Source of the DNA: Burkholderiales bacterium
GTDB lineage: Bacteria; Pseudomonadota; Gammaproteobacteria; Burkholderiales; Burkholderiaceae_F
DNA length: 64,000 nucleotides
NCBI GenBank assembly: GCA_016716275.1
Contig: JADJWR010000002.1
Coordinates: 1,054,001 to 1,118,000, forward strand
Reading direction: 5' to 3'
The notes under the pieces are model-generated. The model saw nothing but the letters and a program-made list of their open reading frames with translations, searched no databases and had not been told where the DNA came from. Positions 35,160 to 42,945 of this stretch are shown here, one piece after another; position 1 is the first letter of the stretch, and each line of letters begins with the position of its first letter. The position numbers were made by a program, and so were the translations under genes.

Positions 35160-35183
35160 GAAAAAGCCCGCCGAAGCGGGCTT
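35160..35183 (-). terminator. Rho-independent terminator, minus strand
   Basis: On the minus strand, AAGCCCGC, loop TTCG, GCGGGCTT, followed at once by a T-run (35165 down to 35161). An 8-base stem closed by a UUCG tetraloop is a classic strong terminator. It ends the transcription unit of the PEP-CTERM gene and the small gene after it. Confidence 0.88.
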
Positions 35184-35227
35184 GTCGTCAGGCGTTGCCG
35201 ATTACTGCTTGCGCCGGCGAGAACCTG

Positions 35228-35425
35228 CTAGGTCGTTGGGTCATACCTCGCCTTGTCGGTTGGATCCAACCGCAAGGCGTGAAGACTGAGAGATGCCAAT
35301 GGATTGGCTTTTCTGGGTACGGGCGCGGCGCGACCACGGTTGAACGAGGCCATCGCTTCCTCCCACGACGCACTATCCGCCGTAGCGACCGCGAGGCCGT
35401 CTGCTTTGCGCACGTAGGGCTCCAT
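35228..35425 (-). CDS. Possible small protein downstream of the PEP-CTERM gene
   Basis: 65 residues: MEPYVRKADGLAVATADSAS, a tryptophan/glutamate segment, then a basic stretch FNRGRAAPVPRKANP and an end DPTDKARYDPTT. The ATG is 17 bases after the stop of the PEP-CTERM gene, and the stop lies 44 bases before a strong terminator, so it sits neatly inside that transcript. Codon use resembles the upstream gene (lower GC than the rest of the window). No signal peptide or membrane segment and no family recognised. The Shine-Dalgarno is weak (GTGGAAT). It may be a real small gene or an untranslated tail. Confidence 0.4.
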   Translation of the reverse strand: MEPYVRKADGLAVATADSASWEEAMASFNRGRAAPVPRKANPLASLSLHALRLDPTDKARYDPTT

Positions 35426-35442
35426 GATGGATTCCACGCGGT

Positions 35443-36183
35443 TTAACGCTTGCGCCGACGCGAAACGGCGAGACCGGCGAGCCCGAGGCCAAGCAATGCC
35501 AAAGTCCCGGGCTCCGGAACCGTTCCTCCTTCGGGCGGCGGTGGCGGAGGAGGCGGCGGTGGCGGTGGCGGTGGGAGGCAAAGGCCCCCGGTGGGATTGG
35601 GCACGCAGGTCAGGAAAACGCCGAGGCTCTCGGAGATGAGCGTTGCATCCTTCTTCCATCCGTCATTGCGTTCGCCTGGCTTGTCGTCCCACACGACGGT
35701 CAGCAGATGGAAATTGCCGCCTGAGGTGAAGGTTTGCGGCGAAGTGAAATTGATGTTGACGACCCAATCGAAGAACGTATTGGTGACTTGCGGGCCCGTG
35801 CCGTCCAGCTGGTTGTTATCGATCCGGTCAATGCAGATGGTGTTGACTGCGCCGTTTCCGCAGCCGTTACTACCGCCAACCGCTTTGCCAGCGTTGTAGA
35901 CCGACCAAGACGTATCGACGGGAGCGCTGACGAGTGTCGAGGTGGCGGCACCTGGCAGTTGCAGACTCCACGCCTCGATCTGATCGCCAAGGAACACGCT
36001 GCCAGCAACCGTGTTCGTGAAATCCATGCGCAGGGTGAGCTGATAGTTCGACCCGGGGTTAGCAGTGACAAAACCGTTGAATACCGTCCCGTCCGCTAGT
36101 ACCAAGGTGGCCTGCGCGAGTGAGCTGAAGGTCAAACCAACCCCGATCGCCAGGGTCTTCAAGGGGCTCCGAAACTGTTTCAT
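35443..36183 (-). CDS. PEP-CTERM sorting-domain protein
   Basis: 246 residues. Signal peptide MKQFRSPLKTLAIGVGLTFS... cut after SLAQA. The mature part is rich in Thr/Asn/Gly with two possible cysteine pairs and no enzyme motif. A run of 14 prolines links it to the sorting signal TVPEPGTLALLGLGLAGLAV and a terminal RRRKR. Such proteins are cut by an inner-membrane exosortase and exported to the surface or the exopolysaccharide matrix; no exosortase gene is in the window. ATG 36183 follows GGAGACGG; a TTG one codon earlier is less likely. Driven by the sigma-54 promoter at 36250-36264. Lower GC than its neighbours, possibly acquired. Confidence 0.92.
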   Translation of the reverse strand: MKQFRSPLKTLAIGVGLTFSSLAQATLVLADGTVFNGFVTANPGSNYQLTLRMDFTNTVAGSVFLGDQIEAWSLQLPGAATSTLVSAPVDTSWSVYNAGKAVGGSNGCGNGAVNTICIDRIDNNQLDGTGPQVTNTFFDWVVNINFTSPQTFTSGGNFHLLTVVWDDKPGERNDGWKKDATLISESLGVFLTCVPNPTGGLCLPPPPPPPPPPPPPPEGGTVPEPGTLALLGLGLAGLAVSRRRKR

Positions 36184-36249
36184 CAAACCGTCTCCAAGCT
36201 GGCGGCGTGCCGAAGGGCGCTCACTCAGTCCCGCTTAGACGGTATTAAA

Positions 36250-36264
36250 GCATGAAGCGTGCCA
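36250..36264 (-). promoter_or_regulatory. Sigma-54 promoter of the PEP-CTERM gene
   Basis: On the minus strand TGGCACGCTTCATGC: -24 element TGGCAC (36264-36259), 5-base spacer, -12 element ATGC (36253-36250). The GG and GC doublets are 12 bases apart, as sigma-54 requires. Transcription would start near 36238, about 55 bases before the ATG. In Zoogloea, PEP-CTERM genes are known to depend on RpoN with the PrsK/PrsR system, which fits. Confidence 0.72.
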
Positions 36265-36675
36265 GAAAACGCAGATCATTAAAAACAATGGCTTGAGCAA
36301 TTAGTGATCGCAAACTTACGTGATGACTGTAAGAAAATCCGACAGTCTTTCTCGATTAAGTTGAAATCGCAAGATGGTCAATTGGCGACACGTCAGCAGC
36401 CTCGACGCCCCCGCCGCGCCTCGCTCGCGCCTGGCACCAGCCCGATCCTGAAAAAATCACTCGACTATCCCGCTGCCGACCGCGAGGTGTGACCGCTCCT
36501 GCTGAGACCCAACAACCGCAGAGGGTCGATAGCTGCGCCCGCGAGGACCGGTTTCAGGTCGCTGGCCTGCTTGAGACAAGCGGCTCGGATTCGAGCCGAT
36601 CACTCATGTGGGCTCCGGACGTCGCGCCCGCCCGCCTTGGCGGGCGCGACCTAGCCAAGGCTCGCGGCTCGCCGG
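36265..36675. other. Gene-free stretch with a strong hairpin
   Basis: About 410 bases with no credible gene. 36265-36400 is AT-rich and may hold activator sites for the sigma-54 promoter. Further on, GTCGCGCCCGCC (36621-36632) pairs perfectly with GGCGGGCGCGAC (36639-36650) around a 6-base loop, 26 bases past the stop of the DUF2182 gene. It could serve as that gene's 3' end although no T-run follows. Confidence 0.5.
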
Positions 36676-37512
36676 CTAACGGGCGCGGCAGATCAGCGTG
36701 TCCGGCGGCCCGGCGGCGAAGTCGCTGCCGGGCAGCGCTGCGGCGTGGTTCAGCGCCACTGCCGCGCCCCACAGCAGCAGGGCTGCGCCGAGCGGCGCGC
36801 TGATGCGCCGGCCCCAGGGCGCGTTCTTCTCGACCGCCATCACCGCGCCGAGCGCCAGCATCCAGCCGAGGCTGCCGGTGCCCACGGTGAACATCAGCAG
36901 CATCAGCGCCCAGCAGCAACCGACGCAGAAGGCGCCGTGGTGGGCGCCGAGCAGCAGCGCCTGCGCGCGTGCATTGCCGCCGCGCCAGTGCTGCACGACG
37001 AACGACAGCGGCGCGCGGCATTGTTCGAGACAGCGGTACTTCAGTCGCGTGAACTGGAAGCCGCCGGCGAGCAGCAGCGGCGCCGCGCCGAACCACCCCG
37101 CGTTGGCCTGCAGCCAGCCGCTGCCCTCGATGGCTTCGTGCAGGGCGAGGTCGATGGCGTGGGCGGCGATGCCGAAGGCCAGCCAGACGGCGAGGTAGCC
37201 GGCGATGACCAGCGACAGCAACGCGACGTGGTCGTCGCGGCTCCGGGTCATGCGTCGGAAGATCTGCAGCAGCGGAAAGGTAGTGGGCAGCATCATCGCC
37301 GCCGTCATCAGCAGCCAGCCGCCGATGTACACGGCAGCGCGCGTTGTCGCGGCACCGAGGTCTTCAGCGAAGTCGTAGTGACCCGGTTCGCCGTGGTGCA
37401 GGTAGCGGCCGTCCGGCGATCCGTGCCAGAGCCAGAGCGCCACCCACGCCAGAAGCACGAGCGCGCCGAGGGTGACCGGCAGGACCGACGACCGCTCGAG
37501 GCGGGCGGACAT
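36676..37512 (-). CDS. DUF2182 integral membrane protein
   Basis: 278 residues with about seven hydrophobic helices. Conserved DUF2182 traits: GGWLLMTAAMMLPTTFPLL, LKYRCLEQCRAPLSF with a C-x3-C pair, HHGAFCVGCCWALMLLMF with clustered His and Cys, and VEKNAPWGRR. Predicted in the family to bind a metal in the membrane; no reaction is established. Its start is 101 bases after the stop of the DUF1326 gene on the same strand. ATG 37512 opens directly into the first helix (SSVLPVTLGALVLLAWVALWLW). Confidence 0.87.
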   Translation of the reverse strand: MSARLERSSVLPVTLGALVLLAWVALWLWHGSPDGRYLHHGEPGHYDFAEDLGAATTRAAVYIGGWLLMTAAMMLPTTFPLLQIFRRMTRSRDDHVALLSLVIAGYLAVWLAFGIAAHAIDLALHEAIEGSGWLQANAGWFGAAPLLLAGGFQFTRLKYRCLEQCRAPLSFVVQHWRGGNARAQALLLGAHHGAFCVGCCWALMLLMFTVGTGSLGWMLALGAVMAVEKNAPWGRRISAPLGAALLLWGAAVALNHAAALPGSDFAAGPPDTLICRAR

Positions 37513-37613
37513 GTGTTGAGCGCAGGCAGGGGGTCGCCGCGGAAACCGCCGGCCGGCAGCGCGCATTGGCGGCGCGCGACCGCAGCGGCGGCCTGCTCGG
37601 GGCGCGAGGTTTG

Positions 37614-38216
37614 TCAGGCCACGAAGCGGAAGTGGCCCTGCACCGCGTTGTGCCCGCTCAGTTCGAGCTTGATGCCGAGCTTCGGCACGTCGGCGACGTA
37701 CTTCGGTGCCTTGCCGACGTAGGCCGGCGACCCCGGGATGTTGCTGAAGGCGCTGTCGACCAGCGCGGTCTCCTTGCCGTCGGGGCCGCGCAGCGGCTCG
37801 ATGTCGGCCGCGATCGCCTGCCCGATGCGCAGCCGCCCCTTGCCCTGCTGCACGTCGAAGACGATCGGCACGCGCTCCACGCCGGCGACCTCGCCGATCA
37901 ACTGCGCCATGTCGGCACACGGCCCGCCCTTCTTGCCGGTCCAGACGGCGAGCAGCGCCTCTTCCTGTGTCCTGCTCGCCTTGTCGTCGATGAAGGCGAC
38001 CATCTTCCAGTTGCCCTTCAGCACGTTGCCGGGTATGTGGGCGATGGCGCCGAAGGTGAGGCCGGAAACGTCGAGGCCGTCGATGCTGCCTTTGTCGATG
38101 TGCCAGGCGAGTGTGCCCTGGCAGGTGCCGTTGTCGGGGTCCTCGCCGACCCAGCACGGACAGACCGCCTTGCAGGTGCAGACTTCGAGCAGACGTCCCT
38201 CGAGCGTGTAGGCCAT
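37614..38216 (-). CDS. DUF1326 protein
   Basis: 200 residues, soluble, no signal peptide. It starts MAYTLEGRLLEVCTCKAVCPCW, where CTC...CPC is the invariant cysteine motif of DUF1326. GLTFGAIAHIPGNVLKGNWKMVAFIDDKAS, a central FDVQQGKGRLRIG strand and the C-terminal SGHNAVQGHFRF also match. The cysteine cluster suggests metal or thiol chemistry, but function is not established. Preceded by GGAGAGAAGACC. It pairs with the DUF2182 membrane gene downstream; the two are often neighbours. The 284 bases up to rpiA contain only control sequence for the divergent genes. Confidence 0.9.
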   Translation of the reverse strand: MAYTLEGRLLEVCTCKAVCPCWVGEDPDNGTCQGTLAWHIDKGSIDGLDVSGLTFGAIAHIPGNVLKGNWKMVAFIDDKASRTQEEALLAVWTGKKGGPCADMAQLIGEVAGVERVPIVFDVQQGKGRLRIGQAIAADIEPLRGPDGKETALVDSAFSNIPGSPAYVGKAPKYVADVPKLGIKLELSGHNAVQGHFRFVA

Positions 38217-38500
38217 GGTCTTCTCTCCTTTCGATCCGGGCTGGAGACAGACGCGGGGCCAGGCGCCTGCGCGGCGCGCGCTGGTCGGGCGTGGCAGGCG
38301 ACTCTAGGAGCGAGGCGGCAGCGGCGCAATCACGGACGCGCACGATTCCGGCGATGCATGCGCCGGGCTGCGCGTTGCGCGACGCGGGAAACGCCGGCCC
38401 GCCCGGCAGCTGTCTCGCTCGGCAGGACACGGTGGTTGCGCTGCACGATGGCGGTTCGGCCGCCCGTTAACATCCCACCTGCGCACGTGGGGAGGATTCC

Positions 38501-39163
38501 GTGGTTACGCAGGATGACCTGAAGCGCCGGGTGGCGCAGTCGGCGCTGCGCTTCGTCCTGCCGGGGCGGGTGCTCGGCGTCGGCACCGGCTCGACGGTCG
38601 ATCTTTTCATCGACGCGCTGGCGGCAGCGAAGCTCGACGTGAAGCAGGCGGTGTCGAGTTCCGGGCGCAGCACGGCGAAGCTTGCCGCGATCGGCATCGA
38701 GGTGCTGGACCTGAACGACGTCGAGAGCCTTCCCGTCTACGTCGACGGCGCCGACGAGATCGACGCCGGCTTTCACATGATCAAGGGCGGCGGCGCGGCG
38801 CTTACCCGCGAGAAGATCATCGCCGCGGTGGCGCAGAGCTTCGTCTGCATCGCCGACGCCAGCAAGCGGGTCGAGGTGCTCGGCCGCTTCCCGCTGCCGG
38901 TCGAGGTGGTGCCGATGGCGCGCAGCCACGTGGCGCGCGAACTGGCGAAGCTCGGCGGCCGGCCGGTCTGGCGCGAAGGCGTGCTGACCGACAACGGCAA
39001 CCTGATCCTCGACGTGCATGGACTCGCGATCACCGACCCGGTGGCTACCGAGTCGCGTATCAACCAGATCGTCGGCGTAGTGACCAACGGCCTGTTCGCC
39101 GCGCGCGGCGCCGACGTGCTGCTGCTCGGTGGTGCCGACGGCGTGCGCGAACTGCGCCGGTGA
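38501..39163 (+). CDS. rpiA: Ribose-5-phosphate isomerase A
   Basis: 220 residues. Interconverts ribose 5-phosphate and ribulose 5-phosphate in the pentose phosphate pathway. LGVGTGSTVDLFIDAL binds the phosphate, DGADEID has the catalytic aspartates, and KGGGAALTREKI has the substrate lysine. It starts at GTG 38501 with GGGGAGGA just upstream. Full length. Followed by a TIGR02117 gene after 42 bases, perhaps co-transcribed. Confidence 0.97.
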   Translation: MVTQDDLKRRVAQSALRFVLPGRVLGVGTGSTVDLFIDALAAAKLDVKQAVSSSGRSTAKLAAIGIEVLDLNDVESLPVYVDGADEIDAGFHMIKGGGAALTREKIIAAVAQSFVCIADASKRVEVLGRFPLPVEVVPMARSHVARELAKLGGRPVWREGVLTDNGNLILDVHGLAITDPVATESRINQIVGVVTNGLFAARGADVLLLGGADGVRELRR

Positions 39164-39205
39164 GGCCGCTGCGGCGGCAAGCCGGCCGCCGGCGGTGAAC
39201 TGCCG

Positions 39206-39889
39206 ATGACGCGCTGGCTGCTGCGGGCGGCGGCGGCGACGCTCGCCGCGCTGGCCACCTACCTGCTGCTGGCCGTCGCCCTCGGCCTGCTGCCGGTGAA
39301 CCGGGATTTCCGGCCGACGCCGCCCGAGGCGGGCGGCGTCACCGTCTACCTGCGCACCAACGGCGTGCACGCCGAACTCGTGCTGCCGGCGGCAGCGCCG
39401 TACGACTGGCGGCTGGAACTGCCGCCCGGCGACGTGGTCGACGCGGCACGGCTCGCCGCACCACCGCCGCTCGCCTGGATCGCTTTCGGCTGGGGCGACC
39501 GCGAGTTCTTCATCCGCACCCGCACCTGGCGCGACCTGCGTCCCGGCACGGCGGTCTCGGCGCTGCTCGGACTCGGGCCGGCGGCGATGCACGTCGAGTA
39601 CCTCGCCCGGCCGCAGGACTACCGCGCGCAGCGCATCGACCTGAGCGCCGGGCAGTACCTGCGGCTGGTCGAAGGGCTGCGCGGCGGCTTCGCCCGTGAC
39701 GGCGTCGGCCGGCCGCGGCGCATCGACGAACCCGGCTACTTCGACACCGATGCCTTCTACGAGGCCACCGGCCGCTACACGCTGCGGCTGACCTGCAACG
39801 AGTGGATCCGCCGCCTGCTGGCCGGCGCCGGCGTCCGCACCGCGGCATGGTCGCCGTTCGAGGCGGCGCTGTTCTGGCACTTGAGGTAG
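39206..39889 (+). CDS. TIGR02117/DUF2459 family membrane-anchored protein
   Basis: 227 residues. One N-terminal transmembrane segment (about 8-30: AAAATLAALATYLLLAVALGLL), then an outward-facing domain with VTVYLRTNGVHAELVLP, IAFGWGDREFFIRTRTW and the conserved YTLRLTCNEWIRRLL. This is the conserved hypothetical family TIGR02117, found near urease regions or PHA genes in some bacteria; none is here. The histidine in NGVHAE and cysteine in TCNEW look like candidate catalytic residues (inference). Function unknown. Confidence 0.85.
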   Translation: MTRWLLRAAAATLAALATYLLLAVALGLLPVNRDFRPTPPEAGGVTVYLRTNGVHAELVLPAAAPYDWRLELPPGDVVDAARLAAPPPLAWIAFGWGDREFFIRTRTWRDLRPGTAVSALLGLGPAAMHVEYLARPQDYRAQRIDLSAGQYLRLVEGLRGGFARDGVGRPRRIDEPGYFDTDAFYEATGRYTLRLTCNEWIRRLLAGAGVRTAAWSPFEAALFWHLR

Positions 39890-39969
39890 ATCGCCACTGG
39901 CCGTCGCCGCTACCGTACGATCCGTGGCGGCAGGCCGCGCCGGCACGGCGGGGCGGCAAGGAGAAGAAC

Positions 39970-40353
39970 ATGAATCTCGAAAAAGTCATCTTCGGCGCCT
40001 TCGTCATCCTGTCGTTCACGCTGAACTTCGGCTTCTTCATCGGCGAGATCGACAACCCGAAGCACCACCACGAGCTCGAACTGGCGGCCACGCTGGTGGT
40101 GAACCTGATCGCCATGACGCTGAAGTTCGGCGACCGCACGCACATCGGCGCCGTGCACCTGGCCACCAGCATCGTCGCGGTGATGCAGCTGCTCGCAGCC
40201 TCGGTCGTCTGGTTCTGGGCCGCGCAGGTCGCCAAGCTGCCGACCGAGGGCGAGGTGATGGCCACCGTGGTGTCGCTGTCCGGCGGCGCGCTGGCGGCGA
40301 ATTTCATCTCGGTGGCGCTGCTGATCGGCGAGACGCTGCGACGCACGCGCTGA
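39970..40353 (+). CDS. Small membrane protein (DUF6394-like) next to a K+ channel
   Basis: 127 residues with four hydrophobic helices: 4-24, 39-52, 61-86 and 96-120. A charged loop GEIDNPKHHHELE between the first two is distinctive. It resembles the uncharacterised DUF6394 proteins (recognised from memory, not from a search). ATG 39970 follows AAGGAGAAGAAC. It lies 39 bases before the potassium channel gene on the same strand, and the pairing suggests an accessory subunit or a linked ion-homeostasis role (inference). Confidence 0.78.
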   Translation: MNLEKVIFGAFVILSFTLNFGFFIGEIDNPKHHHELELAATLVVNLIAMTLKFGDRTHIGAVHLATSIVAVMQLLAASVVWFWAAQVAKLPTEGEVMATVVSLSGGALAANFISVALLIGETLRRTR

Positions 40354-40392
40354 GGCCGCGTCCGGCAACCGGCGCGCCTTATCCCGCGAGCC

Positions 40393-42105
40393 ATGTCCGA
40401 AATCCTGGTCCTGATCCTGCGCCGGCTGCGCGCGCCGATCATCACGGTGATCGTGGTCTACGCGATCGCCGTCTTCGGCCTGGTGCTGATGCCGGGCGTC
40501 GACCCGGCGGGCCGGCCGTGGCGGATGAGCCTGTTCGACGCGTTCTACGTGATGAGCTACACGGCCACCACCATCGGCTTCGGCGAGGTGCCTTACCCCT
40601 ATTCGTACGCGCAGCGGCTGTGGATGACGGTCAGCATTTACCTGACGGTGATCGGCTGGGCGTACATGCTGGGTTCGGTCTTCGGGCTGACCCGCCATCC
40701 GGCGTTCCAGGCCGCCATCGCCCGCAGCCGCTTCGAGGCGCGGGTGCGGCGGATGAGCGACCCGTTCTTCATCGTCTGCGGCTACGGGCAGAGCGGCCGC
40801 CGGCTGGTGGCCGCGCTCGACGAGATCGGCTTCGCCACGGTGGTCCTCGAGAGCAGTCCGGAGCGGGCGCGGGCGCACCTGATCCTCGATACGCGGCAGC
40901 CGTCGGCGCTGCTGATCGCCGATGCGCGCGCCCCCGACGTGCTCGAGGCAGCGGGCGTCAGGCGCGCCAACTGCGCCGGCCTGGTGGCGCTGACCAGCGG
41001 CGACGAGATCAACCAGGCGATCGTCATCGATGCCCGCGTGCTGGCGCCGCGGCTGCCGCTGCTGGCGCGGATCAAGTCCTCGGGCGCGCGCGAGACGCTG
41101 GAGACGATCGACGCGGTCATCATCGTCAACCCGTACGAGACGCTCGCCTTCAACCTGCAGATGGCGCTCGCGCAGGCCGACGTGCTGCGGCTGGAGGACT
41201 GGCTCAGCGGCGTGCCGGGAGCCAAGCCGCCGACGCGCGTCGAGGCGCCGCGCGGCAACTGGGTGGTTGCCGGCTACGGCCGCTTCGGCCACGCCGTCGG
41301 CTCGGCGCTCGAGGCTGCCGGGCTCCCCTACAAGGCGATCGACATCGACCCGAAGCAGTGCGGCGAGGAAGGCATCCTCGGCTCGGCGCTGGCCGAGGAG
41401 GCGCTGCGCAAGGCCGGCATCGAGCAGGCCTGCGGCCTGGTCGCCGGCACCGATGTCGACGCCAACAACCTGGCGATCGTCAACAACGCCCGGCGGCTGA
41501 AGCGCAAGCTGTTCGTGGTGATCCGCCAGAACGACGCCGGCAACCGCAGCCTGATCGAGGCGGCACGCGCCGACATGGAGTTCGTGCAGTCGGTGCTGAT
41601 GACCAACGAGATCGTCCAGCAGCTGACCACGCCGCTGCTGAACCGCTTCCTGATGCTGGCGCGCCGGCAGAACAACGTCTGGGCGGCTGGCGTCGCGGGT
41701 CGGCTGCGCGACGCGGTCGGCGATAAGGTGCCGCACACCTGGACGATCACCTGCGACACGGCGCTGCTCGGCGCCCGGCACGCGCTGGTCGATTCGCCGG
41801 AGCCGCCGCTCGCGCTGGTGCACCTGCTGCAGGACCCGGACGACCGGCTGCGCCGGCTCAAGGCGGTGCCGCTGCTGCTGCTTTCCAACGGCCGCGACGT
41901 GCTGCTTCCCGACGAGCACACGCCGCTGCGCGCCGGCGACCGGATCCTGTTCGCCGGCGAAGCGGGCGTCGAGGGGCTGCAGCGCCACACGCTGGCCGAC
42001 GACGCTGCCATCGATTACCTGCGCACCGGCCGCGAGCCGCCGCGCACCTGGCTGGGGCGGCTGCTCACTGGCGCTCGCGCAGCCACCGCGGCCAAGCCTT
42101 CGTAG
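40393..42105 (+). CDS. Potassium channel with two RCK (TrkA-N/TrkA-C) domains
   Basis: 570 residues. Two N-terminal helices flank a pore loop whose selectivity filter is TATTIGFGEV (58-66), a variant of TxGYG with TIGFG. Then two Rossmann RCK domains: FIVCGYGQSGRRLVAALDEIG and WVVAGYGRFGHAVGSALEAAG, each with GxGxxG. A C-terminal TrkA-C-like part ends PLRAGDRILFAGEAG. It would conduct K+ under control of a nucleotide or ligand. A fused tandem RCK in one chain is less common than a single RCK. Inner membrane. Preceded by the small membrane gene, possibly its partner. Confidence 0.9.
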   Translation: MSEILVLILRRLRAPIITVIVVYAIAVFGLVLMPGVDPAGRPWRMSLFDAFYVMSYTATTIGFGEVPYPYSYAQRLWMTVSIYLTVIGWAYMLGSVFGLTRHPAFQAAIARSRFEARVRRMSDPFFIVCGYGQSGRRLVAALDEIGFATVVLESSPERARAHLILDTRQPSALLIADARAPDVLEAAGVRRANCAGLVALTSGDEINQAIVIDARVLAPRLPLLARIKSSGARETLETIDAVIIVNPYETLAFNLQMALAQADVLRLEDWLSGVPGAKPPTRVEAPRGNWVVAGYGRFGHAVGSALEAAGLPYKAIDIDPKQCGEEGILGSALAEEALRKAGIEQACGLVAGTDVDANNLAIVNNARRLKRKLFVVIRQNDAGNRSLIEAARADMEFVQSVLMTNEIVQQLTTPLLNRFLMLARRQNNVWAAGVAGRLRDAVGDKVPHTWTITCDTALLGARHALVDSPEPPLALVHLLQDPDDRLRRLKAVPLLLLSNGRDVLLPDEHTPLRAGDRILFAGEAGVEGLQRHTLADDAAIDYLRTGREPPRTWLGRLLTGARAATAAKPS

Positions 42106-42204
42106 AACTGCCGCGCCGCCGCAGCAGCCGATCAAAGCCCGGCGATCGACCCCCGGGCGCGTGGCATCAGCACCGCCGTCTCCGGCCGCGCCGGCGCAGG
42201 ACGC

Positions 42205-42840
42205 TCAGCAGCCGCCCTTGGGCTTCTTCTTCTCTTCCTTCCTGGCCGGTGCGGCGGCCTTCGGCGCTGGCGTGACCGCGATGGCGACCGCCTCGGTGAA
42301 CGTCGCCTCGACCTGGTCGCCCTTGGCGACACGCTTGAACTGCTCGGCGTCGGCGATGTGCAGTTCGACCGTCCGCTGCGGGCCCTTCAGCTTGACCGTC
42401 TGCGTGGCCGGATCGAGATCGATCACGTCGGCGACCACCTTGACCTGACGGCCGACGGCGGCGGCGGGCCGCTCGCCCGGTTTGGCCGCGGCGCCGCCCG
42501 CCTGCTCGGTGCGCTGCACGACCAGTCCGCCACCCTTCTTCAGCTCGAGCGCCAGCGCCCGCAGGTACTCGACGGTGACCGCGTCACCGACCTTCATCTG
42601 GTCGAAGTTCTTCACCTCCGGCCCGGCCGTCACGGCGAGCTCGTCGCCCTGCGGGCCCTTGAGCGTGACGTTGCGGGTTGCCTTGTCGATCGCGGTGATG
42701 GTTGCCTGGACCTTGATCGTCTTGGCAATCGCACCCTTGCCGGGGGCCGTTGCCGTGGCGACGGTTCCGGTTTGCGCGACTGCCGGAGCGGCGAAGGTCG
42801 ATACGATGGCGATGACGGCACTGACGAGGAGAGGGCGCAT
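42205..42840 (-). CDS. Exported protein with two repeated beta modules
   Basis: 211 residues. Signal peptide MRPLLVSAVIAIVSTFAAPAVAQ. Two similar modules follow: VQATITAIDKATRNVTLKGPQGDELAV and VVADVIDLDPATQTVKLKGPQRTVELHI, each ending in a short K-x-GD-V strand (MKVGDAVTVEY; VAKGDQVEATF). The tail is Ala/Lys-rich and ends KKPKGGC. The pattern is that of small OB-like periplasmic proteins seen in many proteobacteria. Function unknown. ATG 42840 is the start at the signal peptide. Convergent with the channel gene. Confidence 0.75.
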   Translation of the reverse strand: MRPLLVSAVIAIVSTFAAPAVAQTGTVATATAPGKGAIAKTIKVQATITAIDKATRNVTLKGPQGDELAVTAGPEVKNFDQMKVGDAVTVEYLRALALELKKGGGLVVQRTEQAGGAAAKPGERPAAAVGRQVKVVADVIDLDPATQTVKLKGPQRTVELHIADAEQFKRVAKGDQVEATFTEAVAIAVTPAPKAAAPARKEEKKKPKGGC

Positions 42841-42945
42841 GCGGGGTTCCCGGTGGGGTGAATGCCGCCGCATGTCGAATCTGCGCCGGCAGGAAGAAAG
42901 CGCCGAATAGTACTCAAGACCGGCGGGCGCGCCGTGCCGGCCGGC

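Noticed and set aside
35069..35446. 125-codon frame on the plus strand upstream of the PEP-CTERM gene's end
   Set aside because: It runs through the minus-strand terminator and has no protein-like features.
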